45,199 bases of DNA from Variovorax paradoxus (GCF_018614955.1 NZ_JAGGNV010000074.1:1-45199), one strand, 5' to 3'; counted from the stretch's first letter, positions 26,316 through 34,310 are shown. The notes: generated by a model not told the origin, from the sequence alone. Translations and numbers: made by a program.

Positions 26316-26881
26316 CGTGGTTCTCCGTGGGGCGAACGAGATCTTGCCACCTCGGCCACGCGTTCGCCGAATGCATAGGCTGTGTCGAGATCGCCCTTCG
26401 CCATCTCGGCCGGACTGGCATCGGTCGGCGAGGTGGTCAGCAAGCCGTTGTAGCCGCCGACATAGTTGATCGAATCGCGCTTCGCGGCACGGTCGTTGCT
26501 CGGCATGAGGCCGAGGCTGACCCACAGGCCGCCGTGCTGGCTGGCAAGGTGCCACAGGTAGGTCAGCGTCGCGTCCTTGTCGCCGTTCATGGCGGCGCTG
26601 TTGGTGAAGCCCGCGAAAAGCTTGTTGCGCCAGCCCTGGACATACCAGACCTTCGAGGAGGCATCGGCGAACTTCTTGAACTGCCAGCTCACGCTGCCCA
26701 TGTAGGTGGGCGAGCCCATGATGATCGCGTCCGCCGCCGCCAGCATCTCCCAGCCGCCGGCCGGGAGTTTGCCGTCGGCGTCGATCGCGAGCAAGTGGGC
26801 GCCTGCACCATCGGCCACCGCCTGCGCGACGCGCTGCGTGTGGCCGTAACCCGAATGAAAAACAACGACGATGTTGGTCAT
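26312..26881 (-). CDS. Flavodoxin-like NAD(P)H-dependent oxidoreductase, 189 aa
   Basis: Flavodoxin-fold FMN protein of the WrbA/flavodoxin group. The N-terminal IVVVFHSGYGHTQRVA is the FMN phosphate loop; AIIMGSPTYMGSVSWQFKKF is the second conserved loop. Length fits NAD(P)H:quinone oxidoreductases. Probably detoxifies quinones or similar electrophiles in the cytoplasm; the substrate is unknown. Lies between doxX and the first pirin gene in the LysR-linked operon. Confidence 0.88.
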   Translation of the reverse strand: MTNIVVVFHSGYGHTQRVAQAVADGAGAHLLAIDADGKLPAGGWEMLAAADAIIMGSPTYMGSVSWQFKKFADASSKVWYVQGWRNKLFAGFTNSAAMNGDKDATLTYLWHLASQHGGLWVSLGLMPSNDRAAKRDSINYVGGYNGLLTTSPTDASPAEMAKGDLDTAYAFGERVAEVARSRSPHGEPR

Positions 26882-26898
26882 GCGGGAAGTATGGCCGC

Positions 26899-27342
26899 TC
26901 AGCGCTTGTCGATGCTGAAGCGGCCGGCGCCGAAGGCTGCGATGGCCAGCAGGCCGCCCGCGATCGCGATGTTCTTGAAGAACATGAGCTGGTTCACGTA
27001 GGCCTTGTCGGCGGGCATGCCCCAGTAGTTGTGGAAGAACACCGCGGTGGCGACGGTGAACACGGCCATCACGATGGAGACGATGCGCGTCTTGTAGCCG
27101 ACCAGGAGCAGCAGGCCGAGGCCGAGCTCCACGATGATCGCGATCGCCGCGCCGAGCTGCGGCAGCGGCAGGCCGACCGCGCTGATGTAGCCGACGACAC
27201 CGGCGAAGCCGCCGATCTTGCCGAAACCGGCAGGTATGAAGAGCGCCGCGATCAGGATGCGGCCGATGAGCGCAAGCGTATCCTGCGAAGCGCTCGCGCT
27301 GGCGGGGGCGGCGTAGCCGGATGCGGTGGTGGTGGATGCCAT
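26899..27342 (-). CDS. DoxX family membrane protein, 147 aa
   Basis: Small inner-membrane protein with four predicted helices: ALIGRILIAALFIPAGFGKI, an amphipathic second helix, AAIAIIVELGLGLLLLVGY, IVSIVMAVFTVATAVFF, and a C-terminal segment. The pattern LFIPAGFGKIGGFAG is typical of DoxX/YphA proteins. Good SD (CAGGAG, 8 nt before ATG 27342). Members occur with redox and stress genes; no reaction can be assigned. Second gene of the pirin operon. Confidence 0.88.
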   Translation of the reverse strand: MASTTTASGYAAPASASASQDTLALIGRILIAALFIPAGFGKIGGFAGVVGYISAVGLPLPQLGAAIAIIVELGLGLLLLVGYKTRIVSIVMAVFTVATAVFFHNYWGMPADKAYVNQLMFFKNIAIAGGLLAIAAFGAGRFSIDKR

Positions 27343-27383
27343 TGGAAAAGTACTCCTGGGTTGATGAAAAAAATAACGCAGCT

Positions 27384-28085
27384 TCAGGCCGCGAGGTCGA
27401 ACACCAGCACTTCGGCCTTCTTGCCGGCGCCGAGCGTGAGTTGCGATTCGTCCTTGATCAGGGCCGCATCGCCAGTAGCCAGTTTCGTGCCGTTGACTTC
27501 GAGCTCCCCGCGCACCAGGTGCACGTAGCTCTTGCGCTTCGGGTCGAGCGGGAGGCTGGCTTGCTCGTCGCCATCGAGCAGGCCGGCATACATGCGCGCA
27601 TCGGCATGCACCAGCACCGAGCCCTCGGCGCCGTCGGGCGAAGCCACCAGGCGCAGCTGTCCGCGCTTTTCGGCTTCGGAGAAGCTCTTCTGCTCGTAGC
27701 CGGGCGCGATGCCGCGCACATTGGGCTCGATCCAGATCTGCAGGAAGTGCGTGGTTTCGTCGGCCTTGTGGTTGAACTCGCTGTGCATCACGCCGCGGCC
27801 GGCACTCATGCGCTGCACGTCGCCCGGCGGAATCGATTCGACGTTGCCCATGCTGTCCTTGTGCGCGAGCTCGCCCGACAGAACGTAGCTGATGATTTCC
27901 ATGTCCTTGTGGCCGTGGGTGCCGAAACCGGCGCCCGCGGCGACGCGATCTTCGTTGATCACGCGCAGATTGCCATAACCCATGTGGGCCGGATCGTAGT
28001 AGCCGGCAAATGAGAAGCTGTGAAACGAGCGCAGCCAGCCGTGATCGGCATAACCGCGTTCCTGGGACTTGCGAACTTGAAGCAT
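27384..28085 (-). CDS. Pirin family protein (YhaK type), 233 aa
   Basis: Bicupin of about 230 residues, the YhaK-like pirin size. Metal ligands are visible as GTHGHKDMEII (two His) and GVMHSEFN (His and Glu). The N-terminus LQVRKSQERGYADHGWLRSFHSFSFAGYYD was recognised by its YADHGWLRSFHSFSF core. Strong SD (CAGGAG) before ATG 28085. First gene of the operon, divergent from the LysR regulator. Confidence 0.92.
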   Translation of the reverse strand: MLQVRKSQERGYADHGWLRSFHSFSFAGYYDPAHMGYGNLRVINEDRVAAGAGFGTHGHKDMEIISYVLSGELAHKDSMGNVESIPPGDVQRMSAGRGVMHSEFNHKADETTHFLQIWIEPNVRGIAPGYEQKSFSEAEKRGQLRLVASPDGAEGSVLVHADARMYAGLLDGDEQASLPLDPKRKSYVHLVRGELEVNGTKLATGDAALIKDESQLTLGAGKKAEVLVFDLAA

Positions 28086-28207
28086 CTTTGAACTCCTGCC
28101 CCGCCAGATGGCTTGGGGCCTTCGAATGCCGCGCCGTATGCGCAGCGGATATGCAGAACTTTAGGTCGCGGCCCCGCCCTCGAAAGCGCCGGCTTTTGAT
28201 GGCATCA

Positions 28208-28222
28208 TTCAATTTTTTTGAA
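28208..28222. promoter_or_regulatory. LysR-type binding box
   Basis: Perfect palindrome TTCAATTTTTTTGAA, containing the T-N11-A signature of LysR-type regulators. It lies in the 149-bp gap between the LysR gene and the divergent pirin operon, 13 nt before the LysR start codon. It is a good candidate for autoregulation and control of the operon. Confidence 0.6.
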
Positions 28223-28234
28223 CGGTCGATCATC

Positions 28235-29188
28235 ATGCCCAGCGCCCGTGATGTCCTCACGCCCGACGCGTTCGCGATGCTGCAGACGGTGGTCGAGACC
28301 GGCAGCTTCGCCGCCGCCGCGCGCACGCTGGACCTCGTGCCCAGCGCCCTCAGCTACCGCGTGCGCCAGATCGAAGACGCCCTCGACGTGCTGCTCTTCG
28401 ACCGCAGCGCGCGGCAGGCGCGGCTGACGGAAGCGGGCGTCGAGCTGCTGCGCGAGGCTTCGTGGCTGCTCGGCGAGATCGATGCCGTGGCCAACCGCGT
28501 CAAGCGCGTCGCGACCGGCTGGGAGCCGATGCTCACGATCGCGGTCGACAGCGTGATCGCGCGCGATCCGATGCTCGACCTGGCCACCGCCTTCTTCGCG
28601 CTCGATCCGCCGACCCGGCTCAAACTGCGCGACGAGACCCTGCTCGGCACCATCGAGGCGCTCACCAGCGGCGAGGCCGATCTCGCCGTCGGCGCCGTGC
28701 TCGACGCCTCCAGCCTCGCTTTCAGCGCCACCGGCATCCGAAGCCGCCCGCTGGGCCAGCTGCATTTCGTCTATGCGGTGGCGCCGCACCATCCGCTGGC
28801 CCGCATCGAAGGCCCGCTCTCCGATGCCGTGCTGCGCCGGCACCGCGCGGTGGCCGCGGCCGACTCCTCGCGCACCGGCCCGAGCATGACGGTCAATCTC
28901 GTGGGCGGCCAGGACGTGCTCACCGTGCCCACCATGCACGCGAAGCTGGCCGCGCAACTGCACGGCCTGGGCGCCGGCTTCCTGCCCGAGCCGATGGCGC
29001 GTCCCTACATCGAAGCCGGCCACCTGGTCGAGCGCAAGACCGAACGCGCGCCGCCGATCGGCACCATGCATTGCGCCTGGCGCGAGCGCACTGCCGGCAA
29101 GCCGGGGCGTGCGCTGAAATGGTGGCTCGAACAGTTCGAGCACGAAGGCACGCGTCGGGCGCTCCTCGAACGGCATCGCGGCCGATAG
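28235..29188 (+). CDS. LysR-family transcriptional regulator, 317 aa
   Basis: N-terminal winged HTH (about 10-68): AMLQTVVETGSFAAAARTLD followed by VPSALSYRVRQIEDAL, typical of LysR proteins. The rest is the periplasmic-binding-protein-like effector domain. ATG 28235 is used; an in-frame ATG at 28199 would add 12 residues but would overlap the predicted operator. By position it should control the divergent pirin-doxX-flavodoxin-pirin operon. The inducer is unknown. Confidence 0.9.
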   Translation: MPSARDVLTPDAFAMLQTVVETGSFAAAARTLDLVPSALSYRVRQIEDALDVLLFDRSARQARLTEAGVELLREASWLLGEIDAVANRVKRVATGWEPMLTIAVDSVIARDPMLDLATAFFALDPPTRLKLRDETLLGTIEALTSGEADLAVGAVLDASSLAFSATGIRSRPLGQLHFVYAVAPHHPLARIEGPLSDAVLRRHRAVAAADSSRTGPSMTVNLVGGQDVLTVPTMHAKLAAQLHGLGAGFLPEPMARPYIEAGHLVERKTERAPPIGTMHCAWRERTAGKPGRALKWWLEQFEHEGTRRALLERHRGR

Positions 29189-29193
29189 AAATT

Positions 29194-29276
29194 GGGCCTC
29201 CCGGCTTGCCACTTCGTGTGCTTCGCCACCTCCCAAGGAGGAGGCTCGGCCGCCTTGGGGCGGCCCGGCGCCGGCC
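29194..29276 (+). repeat. Dispersed GC-rich palindromic repeat, copy 2
   Basis: Copy 2 carries CACTTCGTGTG (29210-29220), TTCGCCACCTCCC, then GGCCGCCTTGGGGCGGCC and CGGCGCCGGCC (from 29248). It starts directly after the LysR stop codon and ends at the upstream ATG of the FAD oxidoreductase frame. Its flanks (CCGGCTTGCCACTTCG) match copy 3 in inverse orientation almost base for base. Confidence 0.85.
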
Positions 29277-29337
29277 GATGAATATTTCAAGACGGTTAGA
29301 GTTCTCCTTGATCGCCAACAGAAACGAGACCGCCAAC

Positions 29338-30411
29338 ATGCCCACCTCCCGCTCCACAGCCGATCGCCACCGATCCAACTCTTCACGCCACTACGCCATC
29401 GTCGGCGCCGGCATGGCGGGCGTCGCCTGCGCCCGCACCCTCGTGCAGGCCGGCCACCGCGTCAGCGTGTTCGAGCGCGAAGCCGCCGCCGGCGGCCGGA
29501 TGGCGAGCGAATCCACACCCTTCGGCAAGTTCGACAGCGGTGCCCAATACTTCACCGTGCGCGATCCGCGCTTTGCGCGCGTGCTGCAAACCGTGCCCCA
29601 GCTCTGCAAGCCCTGGAGCGCCAATCTCGTGCGCGTGCTCGACGCGCATGGCCGCGTCGCCGAGGCTGCCCTGCCCGCGCGCGAGCCGCACTGGGTCGGC
29701 CAGCCCGGCATGGACGCCCTGGTCGCACATTGGGCCGCGCCGCTGGGCGATGCGCTCGTGACGCGCACCCAGGTCACGACCATCGAGCGTGACGCGCTGG
29801 ACGGCAAGCGCTGGCAGCTGCGCACCGCGGGCGCCGACGATTCGCAGCACGTGTACTCGGGTTTCGATGGCGTGCTGCTGGCGGTGCCGCCGGCCCGCAC
29901 GCGCGCCCTGCTCGATGGCGGCAAGCTCTCGGCCGACATCAGCGAGAAGATCGAAGCGGTGCGCATCGCGCCCTGCTGGACGCTGATGATCGCGTTTCCG
30001 CAGGCCAACCAGGCGAACCTCTCCCACCTCGGTCCGCAATGGAACGCCGCGCGCAGCACCCACCATCGCGTGGCCTGGCTGGCGCGCGAATCCTCCAAGC
30101 CCGGGCGCGATCGCATCGAGCGCTGGACGCTGCAGGCCAGCCCGGCCTGGTCGCACGAGCACCTGCGCGACGACGCCTCGCGCGTCGAAGCCAAGCTGCT
30201 GCGCGCCTTCGCCGAAATCACCGGCATCCGCGCCGTGCCCTCGCACGCGCAGGCGCGCTGCTGGCCCGAAGCCCAGACCCAGGTGCCGGTCGGCAAGCCG
30301 CACCTGTGGGACGCCAAGGCCCGCATCGGCGTGGCCGGCGACTGGTGCATCGGGCATCGCGTCGAGGACGCGTTTCTCTCGGGTCTTTCGCTGGCGCTCA
30401 AAGTGGCGTGA
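29338..30411 (+). CDS. Renalase-like FAD-dependent oxidoreductase, 357 aa
   Basis: FAD enzyme of the amine-oxidase/renalase group. The Rossmann dinucleotide motif is AIVGAGMAGVACARTL (about residues 20-35), followed by FEREAAAGGRMAS and KFDSGAQYFTVRD, which closely recall bacterial renalases (GRMS...GAQYFT). The C-terminal FAD motif is RIGVAGDWCIGHRVEDAFLSG. Bacterial renalases oxidise miscoordinated dihydro-NAD(P) isomers; that role is inferred. ATG 29338 gives a normal N-terminus; ATG 29278 would add 20 residues starting at the repeat edge. The gene is bracketed by inverted repeat copies. Confidence 0.85.
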   Translation: MPTSRSTADRHRSNSSRHYAIVGAGMAGVACARTLVQAGHRVSVFEREAAAGGRMASESTPFGKFDSGAQYFTVRDPRFARVLQTVPQLCKPWSANLVRVLDAHGRVAEAALPAREPHWVGQPGMDALVAHWAAPLGDALVTRTQVTTIERDALDGKRWQLRTAGADDSQHVYSGFDGVLLAVPPARTRALLDGGKLSADISEKIEAVRIAPCWTLMIAFPQANQANLSHLGPQWNAARSTHHRVAWLARESSKPGRDRIERWTLQASPAWSHEHLRDDASRVEAKLLRAFAEITGIRAVPSHAQARCWPEAQTQVPVGKPHLWDAKARIGVAGDWCIGHRVEDAFLSGLSLALKVA

Positions 30412-30420
30412 TTCCATGTC

Positions 30421-30578
30421 GGCCGACGCCGGGCCGCCCCAAGGCGGCCGAGCCCACGTGCAGCCGCCGGAGGCGGCAGCCCTTTGGCCCGTCCAAGGCC
30501 ACGCAGGCGGCCTTGGAGCCGCGGGCCTCAGCCCCTCGGGGGGTGGCGAAGCACACGAAGTGGCAAGCCGGGGGGCCA
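30421..30578 (-). repeat. Dispersed GC-rich palindromic repeat, copy 3 (inverted, long form)
   Basis: On the minus strand this copy matches copy 2 at both ends: CCGGCTTGCCACTTCGTGTG at the right (30552-30562 for the core) and GGCCGCCTTGGGGCGGCC at the left (30421-30449 region). It carries about 75 extra bases in the middle, with further GC-rich dyads. It occupies nearly the whole gap between the oxidoreductase stop and the conserved start of GluQ. Confidence 0.85.
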
Positions 30579-31489
30579 ACAGGGTTGGTCGATTTGCGCC
30601 CTCGCCCACCGGCTCTCTGCATGCCGGCTCGCTGGTCGCCGCGCTGGCCAGCTGGCTCGACGTGCGCGCCCGCGGCCCGCAGGCACGCTGGCTGGTGCGC
30701 ATCGAGGATGCCGACACCGAGCGCTGCCAGCCCGGCTTGGGCGAACACATCCTCTCGCAGCTCGCAGCCTGCGGGCTCGTGCCCGACGCGACGCCCGTGT
30801 GGCAGACGCAGCGCACCGCGCTCTACGCGCACGCACTCGATCACCTGAAAGCCTTGGGCCTCAGCTACCCCTGCGGCTGCTCGCGCAAGGACATCGACGA
30901 GGCGCTGGCCTTGCGCGGCGTGCCGCACACCCGGCACGGCGAACGCGTCTATCCCGGCACCTGTCGCGACGGACTGCACGGCAAGCCGGCGCGTGCCTGG
31001 CGCTTCGCCACGGTGCAGTTCGAAGCCGCCCGCGCATCGAAGGCCGTGTACTGGGTCGATCGCCGCAAGGGCCAGCAATGCCAGGACGTGGCACAGGAGG
31101 TCGGCGACTTCGTGCTCAGGCGCGCCGACGGGCCCTGGGCCTACCAGCTCGCCGTGGTGGTCGACGATGCCGACCAGGGCGTGACGGACGTGGTTCGCGG
31201 CGAAGACCTGGCCGACAACACGGCGCGCCAGATCCTGCTGCAGCGTGCGCTCGGCCTGCCGACGCCGAGCTACCTGCACACGCCGCTGGTGCTCGGCGCC
31301 GACGGCGAGAAGCTTTCCAAGCAGAACGGCGCGGCGCCGCTCGACACCGGCACGCCGGCCGCGGCGCTCGCTGTGCTCGACGCCTCGGCGCGCGTGCTCG
31401 GACTCGAGGCCGCCACCGCTTCGACGCCTGCGGAGGCACTGGCCGGATGGGTTGCCGGCTGGCGGGCTCTCTACAATCCCTCCCCCTGA
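30560..31489 (+). CDS. gluQ: Glutamyl-Q tRNA(Asp) synthetase, 309 aa
   Basis: Truncated GluRS paralogue that attaches glutamate to queuosine in tRNA-Asp. It has VGRFAPSPTGSLHAGSLVAA (the HIGH-like motif), the zinc-site region YPCGCSRKDIDEAL, and EKLSKQNGAAPLDTG (the KMSKS-like motif). The anticodon-binding domain is absent, as expected. The likely start is GTG 30560, eight codons before VGRFAP, a normal distance; this codon lies inside repeat copy 3. ATG 30416 is open in frame but would add 48 residues translated from the repeat. The stop overlaps the trmB start by one base (TGATG). Confidence 0.9.
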   Translation: MASRGANRVGRFAPSPTGSLHAGSLVAALASWLDVRARGPQARWLVRIEDADTERCQPGLGEHILSQLAACGLVPDATPVWQTQRTALYAHALDHLKALGLSYPCGCSRKDIDEALALRGVPHTRHGERVYPGTCRDGLHGKPARAWRFATVQFEAARASKAVYWVDRRKGQQCQDVAQEVGDFVLRRADGPWAYQLAVVVDDADQGVTDVVRGEDLADNTARQILLQRALGLPTPSYLHTPLVLGADGEKLSKQNGAAPLDTGTPAAALAVLDASARVLGLEAATASTPAEALAGWVAGWRALYNPSP

Positions 31490-32229
31490 TGACCCTGCCT
31501 GCCACCGACCCCGCGCGCGATCCCGCCGCATCCGCTTCCGACGAAGAAACTCCGCCGCATCCCTTGCATCGCCGTCTGAAGAGCTTCGTCAAGCGCGCCG
31601 GCCGAACCACCGAGGGCCAGGCGCGCGCCTTCGCCGAGCTGGGGCCGCTGTTCCTCCTGCCCTATCGCCCCGAGCCGCTGGACATCGCCGCCGCCTTCGG
31701 CCGCGTTGCGCCGACCGTGCTGGAGATCGGCTTCGGCATGGGCGAGGCCACCGCGCACATCGCGGCGCTCCAGCCCGAGAAGAACTTCCTGTGCTGCGAG
31801 GTGCACGAACCCGGAGTCGGTGCGCTGCTCAAGCGCATCGGCGAACAGCAGCTCGGGAACATCCGCATCTGCGCCCACGATGCGGTCGACGTCATCGACC
31901 ATATGCTGGTGCCCGGCATGCTGGCCGGCGTGCACGTGTTCTTTCCGGACCCGTGGCACAAGACGCGGCACAACAAGCGTCGGCTGATCCAGCCGCCCTT
32001 CGTGCGCAAGCTTGCCGACCGGCTCGCGCCCGGCGGCTACCTGCATTGCGCGACCGACTGGCAGCCCTATGCCGAGCAGATGCTCGAGGTGCTGTCGCAG
32101 GAGCCGCTGTTGGGCAACACGGCCGCGGGCTATGCGCCCAAGCCGGACTACCGCCCGCTCACCAAGTTCGAGAACCGCGGCCTCAAGCTCGGCCACGGCG
32201 TGTGGGACGTGGTGTTCAAGCGCATCTAG
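31489..32229 (+). CDS. trmB: tRNA (guanine-N7-)-methyltransferase TrmB, 246 aa
   Basis: SAM-dependent methylation of G46 in tRNA. The N-terminal 30 residues are Pro/Ala/Asp-rich. The SAM site is VLEIGFGMGEATAHIA; the active-site signature is VFFPDPWHKTRHNKRRL, with LHCATDWQPYAEQML further on. Start ATG 31489 overlaps the gluQ stop. TACAAT at 31472-31477, inside the gluQ end, could be an internal -10 giving a very short leader. The IS110 element inserts just after the stop. Confidence 0.96.
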   Translation: MTLPATDPARDPAASASDEETPPHPLHRRLKSFVKRAGRTTEGQARAFAELGPLFLLPYRPEPLDIAAAFGRVAPTVLEIGFGMGEATAHIAALQPEKNFLCCEVHEPGVGALLKRIGEQQLGNIRICAHDAVDVIDHMLVPGMLAGVHVFFPDPWHKTRHNKRRLIQPPFVRKLADRLAPGGYLHCATDWQPYAEQMLEVLSQEPLLGNTAAGYAPKPDYRPLTKFENRGLKLGHGVWDVVFKRI

Positions 32230-32254
32230 ACAGAATGGCTTGAGCCGTTGAGGC

Positions 32255-32358
32255 GGCCCGTCTCCGGGACTACCGTGGGTTGCGCACCGTAGGTGCGCCG
32301 AGCCACAACGCTGCACCCCGAGGGGTGGACAGCGTGTCAACGAGCAAGGAGACGGGCC
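32255..32358 (+). ncRNA. Folded RNA at the left end of the IS110 element; bridge-RNA candidate that hides the transposase SD
   Basis: An 11-bp perfect outer stem, GGCCCGTCTCC (32255-32265) with GGAGACGGGCC (32348-32358), encloses two hairpins. The first is GCGCACC-GTA-GGTGCGC (32282-32298). The second is ACGCTG/CAGCGT (32308-32335) closed over CACCCC-GA-GGGGTG. The 3' arm of the outer stem contains the transposase SD (AAGGAG) and ends at its ATG. Two roles fit. It may be the noncoding bridge RNA known for IS110 elements, which lies in the end upstream of the transposase in the IS110 group. Or it may be a foldback that blocks translation on read-through transcripts. It is shorter than well-studied bridge RNAs, so part of such an RNA may lie outside the stem. 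Confidence 0.5.
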
Positions 32359-33494
32359 ATGAGTCAATCTACCACTACCGCGGCCACGATTTACGTCGGT
32401 CTGGACGTCCACAAGGACAGCATCGACATTGCCCTGGCCGAGGCCGGCCGTGACGGCGAAGTACGCCATCTGGGTGCGGTGGCCGGTGGCGTCGATGCCG
32501 TCAGCAAGGCCCTGCGCCGCCTGGTCAGCCGAGGCCACTGCGTGCATGTGGTCTACGAAGCGGGCCCCTGCGGCTTCGTGCTGCAGCGCCACCTCACCGC
32601 ACTGGGCTACCACTGCGAAGTGGTGGCGCCCTCGTCCATCCCCAAGCGCTCGGGCGATCGGGTCAAGACCGATCGCCGCGATGCGTTGATGCTCGCGCGC
32701 CTGGCGCGCGCGGGTGAACTCAGTGCCGTGCGCGTGCCAGACGCCGTGGACGAGGCGCTGCGCGACCTGGTGCGCGCCCGCGAGGACGCGGTGCGGGAAC
32801 AACGCAACGCGCGCCACCGCCTGAAGGCGCTGCTGCTGCGCAGTGCGTGGTGTACGCGGGCAAGAGTGCCTGGACGGCGGCGCATCTGCGCTGGCTGGGC
32901 CGCTTGGCGCTGTCGCACGCCGCGCAGCAGATCGCCTTCCAGGAGTACCTGCACGCGGTGAGCGAGTCGGGAGCGCGCATCGCACGCCTGGAACAGTCGC
33001 TGCGCGATGCGCTGGCGGGCTGGTCGCTCGCGCCGGTGGTGGCCGCGCTGCAGGCGCTGCGCGGGGTGCAGCTCATCGCCGCGATCACGCTGGTGGCCGA
33101 GATCCAGGACTTCCACCGCTTCGCCAACCCACGCCAGTTGATGGCCTACCTGGGCCTGGTGCCCAGCGAGGACTCCAGCGGCCAGCGCCGCCGACAGGGG
33201 GCCATCACCAAGGCCGGCAACTCGGCGGCGCGGCGCATGCTGGTGGAGGTGGCACACCTGTACCGCTATCCGGCTCGGGTCAGTGCGGGCATCGCCAAGC
33301 GCCAGTCGGACCTGCCCAAGGCCGTGACCGACATCGCCTGGACGGCGCAGTTGCGGTTGTGCGCACGCTTCAAGCGGCTGGCCGCGCGGCACGTGCCGCA
33401 CAACAAGATCGTCGTGGCCATTGCGCGCGAACTCTCGGGCTTCGTGTGGGCCATCGCATGCGAAGTGACGCCGCCACCGGCTGCCTCGACGTGA
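32359..33494 (+). pseudogene. IS110-family transposase, frameshifted
   Basis: DEDD-type transposase. The N-terminal RuvC-like domain has IYVGLDVHKDSIDIALAE (first Asp), VYEAGPCGFVL (Glu) and KTDRRDALMLARL (last Asp pair). The C-terminal Tnp_20 domain has LRGVQLIAAITLVAEI, YLGLVPSEDSSG and AITKAGNSAARRMLVE with the catalytic-serine region. The frame breaks near 32843: the first half runs into unrelated sequence after KALLLR, while VVYAGKSAWTAAHLRWLG continues in another frame. The length 1136 nt is one base short of 379 codons, so a one-base loss explains it. No slippery sequence suggests programmed shifting. The element is probably immobile unless helped in trans. Confidence 0.88.
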
Positions 33495-33830
33495 ACCAGC
33501 GATGACATGGCACACATCACCAAGGAGGCGCCTATCGAACAATCTGTTTGAGGCCGGATCGGGAACGCGGCGCAGCCACGGCCACAGGGGAATCCTCGGG
33601 AGCGCTATTGCGCAGCCACGAAAGTGACCAACCGCAGACCCTAGAAAGCAGGCAGCCCCGCGACGAATACATGAACTGTCGGTAGCCAATCCACGTATAT
33701 CAGCATGATCAACCGTCGCTCACGCACCCGGCTCCGTCGCGTTCCCCATCCGGCATTCGCGAACGGTTCTGCAATCCGGCACCCGGAGAGATCGGCTCGC
33801 GCTCTTGACAGGATCAAACCATATCAGCGT
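33495..33830 (+). other. Noncoding tail of the IS110 element and its right flank
   Basis: 336 bp with no credible gene. It contains a direct repeat GCGCAGCCACG at 33570-33580 and 33610-33620, and a modest match between CTACCG near 32270 and CGGTAG at 33680-33685 that could be part of subterminal inverted repeats. The right boundary of the element is not visible. In IS1111-type relatives the bridge RNA lies on this side, so this stretch is the second place to look for it. Confidence 0.45.
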
Positions 33831-34310
33831 TCAGTGGGCGACGCCGTACACGTCGTCGGTCTGCACTTCGCCTTGTGCGGCCAGCACGTGCTTCTGCGCC
33901 GCCATGACGAGCGCCGCGCGGTAGGCCGAACGGCTGGCGATCTTGGTGTGCGCGATCAGCGTCTGCCATTCGCGCTCCAGCGTCTGCGGCGAGCGGTCGA
34001 CCGAGCGGTTCATCAGCGCCTGGCTCACGTCGATCAACGCGGCCGCCGAGCCGAGACAGATGCCGATGGCCGATTGCGCGGCACTGGTGCGAAAACGGCC
34101 GTCTTCCGACGGCTTGTTCGAGTGCAAGACGTCCAGCGGCATATTGGCAGTGGGGCCCTCGTACGGCGCTCCCTGCATGTCGCTGTCGGCACGGGCCAGC
34201 ACCTGTTCGATGGTGGCGAGAGCGCTTTCCAGCAAGGCGATATCGGATGGCTTTTTCTTCATGTTGGTCACCGGGGACAAGAGCCCGGGGTCAACGGAGG
34301 ATGTTGCCAT
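33831..34310 (-). CDS. Hypothetical protein, 159 aa
   Basis: I do not recognise this protein. It is soluble, helical and Ala-rich, with no signal peptide or membrane segment. Visible stretches are DIALLESALATIEQVLARADSD, TSAAQSAIGICLGSAAALIDVS and LEREWQTLIAHTKIASRSAYRA. ATG 34262 (MKKKPSD) is an alternative start. It sits alone between the IS110 tail and the binding-protein gene, divergent from the latter. The reading frame is clean and has typical third-position GC, which supports it being real. Confidence 0.6.
   Translation of the reverse strand: MATSSVDPGLLSPVTNMKKKPSDIALLESALATIEQVLARADSDMQGAPYEGPTANMPLDVLHSNKPSEDGRFRTSAAQSAIGICLGSAAALIDVSQALMNRSVDRSPQTLEREWQTLIAHTKIASRSAYRAALVMAAQKHVLAAQGEVQTDDVYGVAH

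Noticed and set aside
32359..33494. Programmed frameshifting in the IS110 transposase
   Set aside because: No slippery sequence or stimulatory structure at the junction, and this family normally uses a single frame.
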